Assembly: GCF_029543085.1 (NCBI RefSeq)
Contig: NZ_CP119967.1
Coordinates: forward strand, 2,134,501-2,198,500
Source of the DNA: Pseudomonas sp. A34-9
GTDB lineage: Bacteria; Pseudomonadota; Gammaproteobacteria; Pseudomonadales; Pseudomonadaceae
Direction of reading: 5' to 3'
Length of the DNA: 64,000 nucleotides
Of this stretch, positions 1 through 7,917 are shown one piece after another. The first letter of the stretch is position 1, and each line of letters starts with the position of its first letter. The translations under genes and the position numbers were made by a program. Below the pieces are notes generated by a model. The model was not told where the DNA came from. It made no database searches and saw only the letters and a program-made list of their open reading frames with translations.

Positions 1-1128
1 CTCCAGCTCATCGATGATCTGCATCGCGCGAATCTTCGGCGCACCGGTGATCGAGCCGCCGGGGAAACTGCCGGCGATCAAATCCAATGCATCGCGGCCA
101 TCGGCCAGTTCGCCGGTCACGCTGCTGACCAAGTGATGCACGTTCGGATAGCTTTCCAGACTGAACAGCTCCGGCACCCGCACCGAACCGATGCGGCAGG
201 TGCGCCCGAGGTCGTTGCGCAGCAGGTCGACGATCATCAGGTTTTCCGCACGATCCTTGGGGCTGGCCAACAGTTCGGTGGCGTTGGCGGCATCTTCGGA
301 GGGTGTCAGGCCACGCGGGCGAGTACCTTTGATCGGACGGGTTTCAACCTGACGCTGGCTGACTTTGACGAAGCGCTCGGGTGACAGGCTCAACACGGCG
401 CCGCCATCGGGCAGACTCTGGAATCCGGAAAACGGTGTCGGACAGGCTTCGCGCAATTTGCAGTACGCCAGCCACGGATCACCCTGGCACGCAGCGCGGA
501 AGCGCTGGGCGAAGTTGACCTGATAGCAGTCGCCGGCCTGGATGTAATGCTGAATGCGTTCGAACGCCTGGCGATAATCCTCGGGCGAGAGGTCGGCGGT
601 CATCGGGTTGTTCAGTTTGAACGGTACCAATGTGTCAGCGTGTGGCTGAGTGAACAGCGCGATCAGCCGTTGCTTCTCGCTGTCGTTCACGCAAGGGTGG
701 AACACCAATTGGCTGGTAGCCGTTTGGTGATCGCTGATCAGCGCCCAGTCGTACAGACCAAAACGTGCATCCGGCAACTGCAAATCATCGCGGGCCCGGC
801 TCGGCAGGTCTTCCAGGTGCCTACCGAAGTCGTAGCTCAGGTAACCGATCAAGCCGCCGGCGAATGGCAGTGCGAAACCCGCTGGCAAATCAGCTTCGCC
901 CAGACGGCGCAAATTGTCGCGCAGACGTTGCAGGAAATGACTGCCGCTCTCGTTCGGCAACACTGCCAGTTGTTGCAGCGGCCAGGCGCTGAGCAAGTCA
1001 TAACGGCCACGGTCGGCACTTGGCCGGCCACTGTCGAGCAGCACGGCGCCGGGGGCACTGCGGATGGCCGCGAAGTAGTCGGCGGAATTGGCGCGGTAGG
1101 GCAGCGGGTGTACGGAACAGGTCAACAT
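1..1128 (-). CDS. pabB: Aminodeoxychorismate synthase component I, 5' part
   Basis: The gene runs off the left edge; 376 codons are visible, out of roughly 450 expected. PabB aminates chorismate to 4-amino-4-deoxychorismate for folate synthesis, using ammonia from the PabA glutaminase. The visible protein has the chorismate-binding core: PIKGTRPRG, then RAENLMIVDLLRNDLGR, then PGGSITGAPKIRAMQIIDELE at the edge. PabB, TrpE and isochorismate synthases share these motifs. The N-terminal region (MLTCSVHPLPY) and the overall layout fit PabB best. The ATG at 1126-1128 starts the conserved N-terminus, although no strong Shine-Dalgarno sequence precedes it. The upstream neighbour is a repeat, so the gene probably has its own promoter. 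Confidence 0.93.
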   Translation of the reverse strand, partial: MLTCSVHPLPYRANSADYFAAIRSAPGAVLLDSGRPSADRGRYDLLSAWPLQQLAVLPNESGSHFLQRLRDNLRRLGEADLPAGFALPFAGGLIGYLSYDFGRHLEDLPSRARDDLQLPDARFGLYDWALISDHQTATSQLVFHPCVNDSEKQRLIALFTQPHADTLVPFKLNNPMTADLSPEDYRQAFERIQHYIQAGDCYQVNFAQRFRAACQGDPWLAYCKLREACPTPFSGFQSLPDGGAVLSLSPERFVKVSQRQVETRPIKGTRPRGLTPSEDAANATELLASPKDRAENLMIVDLLRNDLGRTCRIGSVRVPELFSLESYPNVHHLVSSVTGELADGRDALDLIAGSFPGGSITGAPKIRAMQIIDELE

Positions 1129-1206
1129 GGGCGGGGCAGATCGGCCGTTGAGGCGGGGTGGGGATTGTAGTCCTCTCTCGGCTGTCAGATCAAAATCAAA
1201 AGCCCC

Positions 1207-1437
1207 CCCCTCACCCCAACCCTCCCGAAACGTCGGACCGCCCCCAAGGGGGCGAGGGGGAAAGGGAGCAGATTTTCATGCTTTTCAAAGCCTGAGTTCG
1301 ACTCGAAATTTCGGGAGGGGCGCCGATCTTCATGCTTTTCAAGGCCTGAGTTCGACTCAAGGCTTTCAGGTCGGCGTACCTCGAACATCCACCTCGGTCA
1401 GTCCCCTCTCCCTCTGGGAGAGGGTTAGGGTGAGGGG
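1207..1437. repeat. MITE-like intergenic element, CCCTCACCC/GGGTGAGGG family, copy 1
   Basis: The element is bounded by CCCCTCACCCCAACCCTC on the left and GGGAGAGGGTTAGGGTGAGG on the right, which are inverted relatives of each other. It contains an internal direct repeat of about 37 bp (1271-1307 and 1325-1361, 54 bp apart, few mismatches) with the core CATGCTTTTCAA. It is the longest of four copies in the window and occupies nearly all of the gap between pabB and the ATP-grasp gene. No open reading frame is credible here. Confidence 0.8.
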
Positions 1438-1441
1438 CTTT

Positions 1442-2428
1442 TCAGCCCTCGACCGCAGGAATATGCCCAAACATTTCCTGAGTAAACGCCACGCGCTCTT
1501 CAGCCGTCTCCGTCACCCCACGCGCCTTCAGCTCTTCCAGCCGCGCTTCGACCGCGTGCGTACGCAACGTCAGCCCGCAGTCGTTGGCGATCTGGATATT
1601 CAGCCCCGGCCGCGCATTCAGCTCCAGAATCAGCGGACCTTTCTCCTGATCGAGCACCATGTCCACACCGATATAGCCCAACCCGCACAGCTCATAGCAG
1701 CCAGCGGCGAGTTTCATGAAACCGTCCCAGTAGGGCAGTTGCACGCCATCCACCGCGTTGGTGGTGTCGGGGTGTTTGGTGATGATGTTGTTCAGCCAGG
1801 TGCCACGCAACGTCAAACCGGTCGCCAGATCCACGCCGACACCGATGGCGCCCTGGTGCAGGTTGGCCTTGCCACCGGACTGGCGGGTTGGCAGGCGCAG
1901 CATCGCCATCACTGGATAACCCATCAGCACAATGATGCGGATGTCCGGCACGCCTTCGTAGCTGATGCTTTTGAAGATCTGATCCGGGGTCACGCGGTAT
2001 TCGATCAGCGCCCGATCACGGTGGCCACCCAGCGAATACAGGCCCGTGAGGATGCTCGAAATGTGATGCTCAAGCTCTTCGTGGGCGAGGATTTTGCCCG
2101 ATACCGTGCGATAGCGGCCCTCGAAGCGGTCGGCAATGACGATGATGCCGTCGCCACCCGCGCCCTGCGCCGGTTTGATCACGAAGTCGTTGCGCCCGCC
2201 GATGATCTCGTCGAGCTTGTCGATTTCCTTCTCGGTAGAAATCACGCCATACAGCTCAGGCACGTGAATGCCGGCCTTGATGGCGCGCTCCTTGGTGATG
2301 ATCTTGTCATCGACGATCGGGTACAGGCTGCGCTTGTTGTACTTGAGCACGTAGTCGGCGTTACGCCGATTAATGCCCATGATGCCCCGCGCTTCCAGCG
2401 CCTTCCAGGTCTTCCAGAAACCGAACAT
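1442..2428 (-). CDS. RimK-like ATP-grasp ligase (alpha-L-glutamate ligase-like)
   Basis: This 328-residue protein has the ATP-grasp fold. A glycine-rich nucleotide loop (VIKPAQGAGGDGIIVI, about residues 84-99) lies near the N-terminus, and a metal-binding motif (LILELNARPGLNIQIAN) lies near the C-terminus. Relatives form amide bonds between a carboxylate and an amine through an acyl phosphate. The substrate here is not known. The start ATG overlaps the stop of the upstream membrane-protein gene (TGATG, 2426-2430), so the two are probably translationally coupled. It is cytoplasmic, with no signal sequence. It belongs to a three-gene set with the membrane protein and the secreted aspartic protease; this set was predicted in comparative-genomic work to make or attach a peptide-like modification. 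Confidence 0.88.
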   Translation of the reverse strand: MFGFWKTWKALEARGIMGINRRNADYVLKYNKRSLYPIVDDKIITKERAIKAGIHVPELYGVISTEKEIDKLDEIIGGRNDFVIKPAQGAGGDGIIVIADRFEGRYRTVSGKILAHEELEHHISSILTGLYSLGGHRDRALIEYRVTPDQIFKSISYEGVPDIRIIVLMGYPVMAMLRLPTRQSGGKANLHQGAIGVGVDLATGLTLRGTWLNNIITKHPDTTNAVDGVQLPYWDGFMKLAAGCYELCGLGYIGVDMVLDQEKGPLILELNARPGLNIQIANDCGLTLRTHAVEARLEELKARGVTETAEERVAFTQEMFGHIPAVEG

Positions 2429-3963
2429 CAGGCGTCTGCCTTCTTCAGGAACGCCTTGAAACGCACCAGTTCGGTCAGGCGGTAACCGCGATAACGCCCC
2501 ATCGCCAGCATGAAGCCGACCAGAATCAGCAGGATCGCCGGGAAGGTGAACACGAAGTAGACCAGCTCAGGGACGGTCATGATCAGGTGCGCCAGAGAAG
2601 CGGCGAACAGCGTGCCAATCGCAACCTTCAACGCATGGCTCGCACCCCGTTCTTCCCAGGTGATCGACAGGCGTTCGATGGTCATGGTCAGAATCACCAT
2701 CGGGAACAACGCAACAGACAAGCCGCGCTCCAGGCCGAGCTTATGGCTGAACAGGCTGATCGCCGCGATCAACACCACGACAAAGGTCAGCACCACCGAC
2801 AATCGCGGCAGCATTTGCAGCTTCAGGTGTTCCAGATACGAACGTAACGACAAGCCCAGCGCGGTGATCACGGTAAACAGCAGAATGCCGAAGCCCAGCT
2901 GCGTTTCACGGAAGGCGAGGGCGATCAGCACCGGCGTGAACGTGCCGAGGGTCTGCAGGCCGATCAGGTTGCGCAGGATCAGGATCACCAGCACGCCAAT
3001 CGGGATCATCACCATGATCATGAACGTCTGCTGGGTCTGCAGCGGCAAGCCGTACAGCGAGTATTCGAGGAAGTTGGCGTCGGTGTTTTCGTCGGTCAGC
3101 TTGGCCAGACGAATGGCGTTCATCTCGCTGTTATTGAGGCTGAAGGTCACGTTGGCTTTCTTGCCACCGTCGACGGTGATCAGGTTTTCGTCACCGGTCC
3201 ACCACAGCAGGCGGTCGGTTGGCAGGCCTTGCTCGCCGGTTTCCGGGTTGAAGTACAGCCAGTCGTTGCCGTTGAAGCTGCGCAGCCACAGTTCAGGCGT
3301 TTGCGGCTGGTCGGCGACGAGGCGGATGGTGTGGACCTTTTCCACCGGCACGTGGGCGATGGACAGCAGCAGTTCGACGATTTTGGCTTTGTGCGGCGTC
3401 GACGGATCGCCCGCCAGTAGCAGTTTGACGTTGTCATCGTTGACGTTGTTGACGCGTTTGATCGCCTCGCCAATAAACGTTTCGACGTCGGCCGAATGCT
3501 GACGGATCGGCGCGAGCAGGGCTTCGGCGGCGATTTTCTCCGGGCCTTCGATGGCCATGCTGTCGCGGAAGGTCGGGCCTTTGACCTTGGATTTTTCGGC
3601 GGTGTAACGCTTGGTCAGCACCAAACGGTAATAAAGCGTCTGGTTGCCCTTGGCCCGGCGTGCCGACCAAGTGACCTTGCGATTGCCGTCGACGCGGTTG
3701 ACGGCGACGCCGTAGTTATTGGAGATAAAGCTTTCGTTGAGGCTGACGTAATCGCGGCTCAACGGTGGCACGAACATCTGGATCTTCACCGGGTCTTTGG
3801 TGCTGGCGACGAACTCGACCTTGGCGTCGATGTTCCACAAGTCGTCGGTCGCATCTTCGGTTACCGGGATGCCGAGCACGAAAATCTGATAGGCCGTAAC
3901 CGAAACGCCCAGGAGCACCAGAATGGTGATCAGGATTTTCAGGTGGAAGGTTAGAGAACGCAT
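2428..3963 (-). CDS. Inactive transglutaminase-like protein fused to a multi-pass membrane domain
   Basis: The 511-residue protein starts with a membrane segment (about residues 8-30), followed by some 280 residues predicted to be periplasmic. It ends with a block of about seven hydrophobic helices (about residues 310-495). The layout matches the family described as inactive transglutaminase fused to seven transmembrane helices. I do not see a clear Cys-His-Asp triad in the periplasmic part. It starts 5 nt after the stop of the protease gene and overlaps the ATP-grasp gene by one base, so the three form one operon. It could pass a periplasmic signal or substrate to the cytoplasmic ligase; that role is inference. 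Confidence 0.85.
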   Translation of the reverse strand: MRSLTFHLKILITILVLLGVSVTAYQIFVLGIPVTEDATDDLWNIDAKVEFVASTKDPVKIQMFVPPLSRDYVSLNESFISNNYGVAVNRVDGNRKVTWSARRAKGNQTLYYRLVLTKRYTAEKSKVKGPTFRDSMAIEGPEKIAAEALLAPIRQHSADVETFIGEAIKRVNNVNDDNVKLLLAGDPSTPHKAKIVELLLSIAHVPVEKVHTIRLVADQPQTPELWLRSFNGNDWLYFNPETGEQGLPTDRLLWWTGDENLITVDGGKKANVTFSLNNSEMNAIRLAKLTDENTDANFLEYSLYGLPLQTQQTFMIMVMIPIGVLVILILRNLIGLQTLGTFTPVLIALAFRETQLGFGILLFTVITALGLSLRSYLEHLKLQMLPRLSVVLTFVVVLIAAISLFSHKLGLERGLSVALFPMVILTMTIERLSITWEERGASHALKVAIGTLFAASLAHLIMTVPELVYFVFTFPAILLILVGFMLAMGRYRGYRLTELVRFKAFLKKADA

Positions 3964-3968
3964 GGAAA

Positions 3969-4505
3969 TTACTCGGCGGTATGAGCGGCGATGGTGCAGG
4001 CGGGTTTGCCGGCAGCGTATTTAAGACTGGGGTCGACCAGCGCGTCGAAGCGTTTCAGCGCCTCGGAGCCAATCAAAAGCGGGTATTGGAACGCACTTCG
4101 GTCGGTCAGGTTCACTTCGATGCTGCGCAGCGCCGTACCCATGCAGATATCCAGCTCGATCACCGGACGGGCGGTGTACTTCTTGCCTTCCTCCGGGTCG
4201 TAGTCACCGGCGCGGCGCTTGATCTTGCTGACCCGGGCCAGCGGCCGTTCGATCGGGTGCGAGTGCGCGGCGTCGATGGCCAGGTAGAAGCGCACCCAGG
4301 ATTCACCGTTGCGTTTAAAGCGTTTGATGTCGCGGGCACTCAGCGAGGCGGTTTTCGCACCCGTATCGAGTTTGGCCGCGACTTCGAGATTGATGCCGTC
4401 AAGCGAAGCGTATTCGTTGAGGCCGTACACGGTTTTTTCCCCCGCGGCGGCGAGGCCGGGCAGGCAAAACAGGGCAAAGAATGTGGGAAAAGGCTTGAGT
4501 CTCAT
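3969..4505 (-). CDS. Secreted retropepsin-like aspartic protease (RimB/pfam05618 family)
   Basis: I place the start at the ATG at 4503-4505 because it begins a clean signal peptide (MRLKPFPTFFALFCLPGLAA), giving 178 residues. A longer reading frame to 4637 exists, but its extra residues do not look like a signal peptide or a conserved domain. Family members are often annotated ATP-dependent zinc protease. The motif LDTGAKTASL (about residues 45-54) is a retropepsin-type D-T-G active site, and the body has the conserved RPVIELDICMG and LIGSEALKRFD segments. It is the first gene of the protease, 7TM and ATP-grasp operon, and the only one predicted to be wholly periplasmic. Confidence 0.85.
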   Translation of the reverse strand: MRLKPFPTFFALFCLPGLAAAGEKTVYGLNEYASLDGINLEVAAKLDTGAKTASLSARDIKRFKRNGESWVRFYLAIDAAHSHPIERPLARVSKIKRRAGDYDPEEGKKYTARPVIELDICMGTALRSIEVNLTDRSAFQYPLLIGSEALKRFDALVDPSLKYAAGKPACTIAAHTAE

Positions 4506-4677
4506 AAATCCTGGTGCGCAGCGTTCCGTTTTCGGTTCAGGTCCTTGGCAAAACTTGCGCAAGGCCCTTCGTGTGCCTATCAGCTTTTTATGACAAGCCG
4601 TACAAATGGCCAGCAAATGCGGGCGGCATTCTAGCACGGTGGTTTTATGGCGCCAGCGCCGGGGCCGGTCCAGGCAA

Positions 4678-4748
4678 GATCAAAAGATCGCAGCCTGCGG
4701 CAGCTCTGCATTGATCCGTGTAGGAGCTACCGAAGGCTGCGATCTTTT
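4678..4748. repeat. Paired REP element, GCAGCTCCTACA family, copy 1
   Basis: Two inverted REP-like units face each other: AAAAGATCGCAGCCTGCGG on the left and CGAAGGCTGCGATCTTTT on the right. The left unit is slightly decayed (CAGCTCTGCA instead of CAGCTCCTACA). It lies between the protease gene and the prp regulator. Confidence 0.85.
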
Positions 4749-4762
4749 AAGGTTATTAGACG

Positions 4763-4774
4763 ATTGTCGACAAT
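4763..4774. promoter_or_regulatory. Palindromic operator, GntR/FCD type (upstream site)
   Basis: ATTGTCGACAAT is a perfect 12-bp palindrome. Such short palindromes are typical operators of FadR-subfamily GntR regulators. It lies 13 bp upstream of the putative -35 box of the adjacent GntR gene, and a near copy overlaps the start codon region (4836-4847). Confidence 0.65.
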
Positions 4775-4787
4775 ACCCATTTATCCT

Positions 4788-4816
4788 TTGACTGATGCGG
4801 GCGAATTGGCTAGTTT
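4788..4816 (+). promoter_or_regulatory. Putative sigma-70 promoter of the prp locus
   Basis: TTGACT (4788-4793), a 17-bp spacer, then TAGTTT (4811-4816). The two operator-like palindromes flank this promoter, which would suit autorepression of the regulator and control of the downstream prp genes. Confidence 0.5.
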
Positions 4817-4835
4817 TTGCCGCATTGGATTTAAA

Positions 4836-4847
4836 GGTGTCGACAAT
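4836..4847. promoter_or_regulatory. Operator half-degenerate copy next to the GntR start codon
   Basis: GGTGTCGACAAT matches the upstream palindrome ATTGTCGACAAT at 10 of 12 positions. It ends one base before the ATG at 4849, so a bound repressor would block transcription or early elongation. Confidence 0.55.
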
Positions 4848-4848
4848 C

Positions 4849-5574
4849 ATGCTGGATCAACTCGATCCCCCGGTTATCAGCGGCGACGATTCCGAGACAC
4901 TCTCGGAAAACGTCTTCCGGCGCATTCAGGCGGCCATCGTCAAAGGCGAGATCGCCCCGGGCAGCAAGATCTCCGAGCCGGAACTGGCGCGCACCTACGG
5001 CATCAGCCGTGGGCCGTTGCGTGAGGCGATTCATCGGCTGGAAGGTCAGCGCCTGCTGGTGCGCGTGCCGCACGTCGGCGCACGGGTGGTCTCGCTCAGC
5101 CATGCCGAATTGCTCGAACTCTACGAAATCCGCGAATCCCTCGAAGGCATGGCCTGCCGTCTGGCGGCCGAACGGATGAGCGTCGAAGAAATCGACGAAC
5201 TGCGCCGGGTGCTGGAAACCCACGAGCGCGACGCGGCGTTTCAGGCCGGTGTCGGCTATTACCAGCAGGAAGGTGATTTCGACTTCCACTACCGGATCAT
5301 CCAGGGCAGCGGCAACCGCACGCTGACGCAGATGCTTTGCGGCGAGCTGTATCAATTGGTGCGCATGTACCGCATCCAGTTCTCCACAACGCCGAACCGT
5401 CCACGCCAGGCCTTCGCCGAACACCACCGGATTCTCGATGCCATTGCCGACCGTGACGGCGAGCTCGCGGAATTGTTGATGCGCCGTCACATCGGCGCCT
5501 CGAAACGCAACATCGCCCGTCATTACCAGGACGGCGCCCACAATAAGACAGCCACTGAACGAGGTGAGTCATGA
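4849..5574 (+). CDS. pmiR: GntR-family (FCD) regulator of the methylcitrate cycle
   Basis: The protein has 241 residues from the ATG at 4849. It has an N-terminal winged helix ([18 protein letters not shown], then [20 protein letters not shown], about residues 17-64) and a C-terminal helical FCD ligand domain. A reading frame extends to 4795, but its extra residues cover the promoter region. The stop overlaps the prpB start by four bases (ATGA), so it is the first gene of the operon. Its P. aeruginosa counterpart by position is PmiR, reported to sense 2-methylisocitrate; the symbol rests on position and family only. The palindromes at 4763 and 4836 are the likely operators. Confidence 0.85.
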   Translation: MLDQLDPPVISGDDSETLSENVFRRIQAAIVKGEIAPGSKISEPELARTYGISRGPLREAIHRLEGQRLLVRVPHVGARVVSLSHAELLELYEIRESLEGMACRLAAERMSVEEIDELRRVLETHERDAAFQAGVGYYQQEGDFDFHYRIIQGSGNRTLTQMLCGELYQLVRMYRIQFSTTPNRPRQAFAEHHRILDAIADRDGELAELLMRRHIGASKRNIARHYQDGAHNKTATERGES

Positions 5575-6461
5575 GTTCCAACCCGAACACTCCCGGCCAG
5601 CGTTTCCGCGATGCGGTCGCCAGCGAGCACCCATTGCAAGTGGTCGGCGCGATCAACGCCAACCACGCGTTGCTGGCCAAGCGCGCCGGTTTCAAGGCGA
5701 TCTACCTGTCCGGTGGCGGGGTGGCCGCAGGTTCTCTCGGCGTGCCGGATCTGGGCATCACCGGTCTGGATGACGTGCTGACCGACGTACGCCGCATCAC
5801 TGACGTTTGCGATCTGCCGTTGCTGGTCGACGTCGACACCGGTTTCGGCTCGTCGGCGTTCAACGTGGCGCGCACGGTCAAGTCGATGATCAAGTTCGGC
5901 GCGGCGGCGATTCACATCGAGGATCAGGTCGGCGCCAAGCGCTGCGGCCACCGTCCGAACAAAGAGATCGTCAGTCAGCAGGAAATGGTCGACCGCATCA
6001 AAGCCGCCGTCGACGCGCGTACCGATGACAGCTTTGTGATCATGGCGCGTACCGATGCGCTGGCGGTGGAAGGTCTGGAATCGGCACTTGATCGCGCCGC
6101 CGCGTGCATCGAGGCCGGCGCCGACATGATCTTCCCGGAAGCCATCACTGAACTGGAGATGTACAAGTTGTTCGCCAATCGCGTGAAAGCGCCGATCCTG
6201 GCCAACATCACCGAGTTCGGTTCGACACCGCTGTACACCACCGAGCAACTGGCCGGCGCCGACGTGTCGCTGGTGCTGTATCCACTGTCGGCGTTCCGCG
6301 CGATGAACAAGGCTGCCGAAAACGTTTACACCGCGATCCGCCGCGACGGCACGCAGCAGAATGTCATCGACACCATGCAGACGCGCATGGAGCTTTATGA
6401 TCGCATCGATTACCACACGTTCGAGCAGAAGCTCGACGCGTTGTTTGCCGCGAAAAAATGA
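5571..6461 (+). CDS. prpB: 2-methylisocitrate lyase
   Basis: This 296-residue enzyme splits (2R,3S)-2-methylisocitrate into pyruvate and succinate, the last step of propionyl-CoA oxidation. The isocitrate lyase superfamily barrel shows the substrate and Mg2+ site VDVDTGFG (about residue 84) and the catalytic loop KRCGH (about 122-126). The KRCGH form separates PrpB-type from larger isocitrate lyases. The ATG overlaps the regulator stop, so translation is probably coupled. A REP pair begins one base after the TGA stop. Confidence 0.96.
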   Translation: MSSNPNTPGQRFRDAVASEHPLQVVGAINANHALLAKRAGFKAIYLSGGGVAAGSLGVPDLGITGLDDVLTDVRRITDVCDLPLLVDVDTGFGSSAFNVARTVKSMIKFGAAAIHIEDQVGAKRCGHRPNKEIVSQQEMVDRIKAAVDARTDDSFVIMARTDALAVEGLESALDRAAACIEAGADMIFPEAITELEMYKLFANRVKAPILANITEFGSTPLYTTEQLAGADVSLVLYPLSAFRAMNKAAENVYTAIRRDGTQQNVIDTMQTRMELYDRIDYHTFEQKLDALFAAKK

Positions 6462-6462
6462 A

Positions 6463-6549
6463 GATCAAAAGATCGCAGCCTCGTTTCACTCGTCAGCTCC
6501 TACAGGAACGCGGTCGATGTAGGAGCTGCCGAAGGCTGCGATCTTTTGA
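6463..6549. repeat. Paired REP element, GCAGCTCCTACA family, copy 2
   Basis: GATCAAAAGATCGCAGCC on the left faces GGCTGCGATCTTTTGA on the right, with CAGCTCCTACA and TGTAGGAGCTGC in between. It fills most of the prpB-prpC gap inside the operon and leaves about 50 bp of unique sequence before prpC. Confidence 0.88.
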
Positions 6550-6601
6550 GAACGACACCGTAATTGCAGATTCCCTAACAAATTCAAGATTGGAGACAGC
6601 A

Positions 6602-7729
6602 ATGGCCGAAGCAAAAGTACTCAGTGGCGCCGGGCTCCGTGGCCAGGTTGCCGGGCAAACCGCACTGTCCACCGTGGGCCAGGCCGGTGCCGGGCTGACC
6701 TATCGCGGCTACGACGTGCGCGAATTGGCAGCCGACGCACAATTTGAAGAAGTCGCGTACCTGCTGCTGTACGGCGAGCTGCCGACCCAGGCGCAACTCG
6801 ACGAATACCAAGGCAAACTGAGCAAGCTGCGCGACCTGCCGCAAGCACTGAAAGAAGTGCTCGAACGCATCCCTGCCGACGCCCACCCGATGGACGTGAT
6901 GCGCACCGGTTGCTCGTTCCTCGGCAACCTCGAACCGGAGAAAGACTTTTCCGAGCAGCGCGACAAGACTGACCGTCTGCTCGCCGCGTTCCCGGCGATC
7001 ATGTGCTACTGGTATCGCTTCAGCCACGATGGCAAACGCATCAATTGCGTGAGCGACGAACCGACCATCGGCGGCCACTTCCTGCACCTGTTGCACGACA
7101 AGAAGCCGAGCGAACTGCACGTCAAAGTCATGAACGTGTCGCTGATTCTTTACGCCGAGCACGAATTCAACGCCTCGACCTTCACCGCCCGCGTTTGCGC
7201 CTCGACCCTGTCCGATCTGTATTCCTGCGTCACTGCCGCGATCGGTTCGCTGCGTGGCCCGTTGCACGGCGGCGCCAACGAAGCAGCGATGGAAATGATC
7301 GAGCGTTTCTCGTCGCCGGAAGAAGCGGTCAAAGGCACCCTCGGCATGCTTGAGCGCAAAGACAAGATCATGGGCTTCGGCCACGCGATCTATAAGGACA
7401 GCGATCCACGCAACGAAGTGATCAAGGGCTGGGCGAAACAGCTTGCTGACGAAGTCGGTGACAAGGTGTTGTTCCCGGTCTCGGAAGCCATCGACAAGAC
7501 CATGTGGGAACAGAAAAAACTCTTTCCCAACGCCGATTTCTACCATGCCTCGGCGTACCACTTCATGGGCATCCCGACCAAGCTGTTCACACCGATCTTC
7601 GTTTGCTCGCGCCTGACCGGCTGGGCCGCGCACGTGTTCGAGCAGCGCGCCAACAACCGCATCATCCGTCCAAGCGCCGAATACATCGGCGTTGAACAGC
7701 GCAAGTTCGTGCCAATCGAACGTCGCTGA
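6602..7729 (+). CDS. prpC: 2-methylcitrate synthase
   Basis: The 375-residue protein condenses propionyl-CoA with oxaloacetate to form 2-methylcitrate. It is a short citrate synthase of the PrpC type. Citrate synthase signatures are present: GGHFLHLLH, RGPLHGGANEAAMEM with the catalytic His (about residue 222), and GFGHAIYKDSDPR with the second catalytic His. The upstream reading frame runs into the REP element, so I chose the ATG at 6602, which has GGAGA a few bases upstream and starts the conserved MAEAKVLSGAGLRG. Confidence 0.96.
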   Translation: MAEAKVLSGAGLRGQVAGQTALSTVGQAGAGLTYRGYDVRELAADAQFEEVAYLLLYGELPTQAQLDEYQGKLSKLRDLPQALKEVLERIPADAHPMDVMRTGCSFLGNLEPEKDFSEQRDKTDRLLAAFPAIMCYWYRFSHDGKRINCVSDEPTIGGHFLHLLHDKKPSELHVKVMNVSLILYAEHEFNASTFTARVCASTLSDLYSCVTAAIGSLRGPLHGGANEAAMEMIERFSSPEEAVKGTLGMLERKDKIMGFGHAIYKDSDPRNEVIKGWAKQLADEVGDKVLFPVSEAIDKTMWEQKKLFPNADFYHASAYHFMGIPTKLFTPIFVCSRLTGWAAHVFEQRANNRIIRPSAEYIGVEQRKFVPIERR

Positions 7730-7760
7730 ATGGTGGGGGCCAGCCACAAAGCGCAATCTC

Positions 7761-7859
7761 TGTAGGAGCTGCCGAAGGCTGCGATCTTTTGATTTTGTTT
7801 TTTAAGATCAAGATCAAAAGATCGTCCGATCGCGGCCCGAGCCTTCGGCAGCTCCTACA
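7761..7859. repeat. Paired REP element, GCAGCTCCTACA family, copy 3 (reversed)
   Basis: Here the pair is arranged tail to tail. TGTAGGAGCTGCCGAAGGC comes first and GCCTTCGGCAGCTCCTACA last, with GATCTTTTGAT and ATCAAAAGATC in the middle. It lies between prpC and acnD inside the operon. Confidence 0.88.
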
Positions 7860-7917
7860 GGTGATCGGCGTGGAGGCCCCCACCCTTTGCAACCACCGTG
7901 ACCCGAGTCCTGACCCG

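Noticed and set aside
1127..2485. 452-codon open frame on the plus strand
   Set aside because: Antisense to the ATP-grasp gene, starting in the MITE. The reverse strand carries clear ATP-grasp motifs and tight operon spacing.
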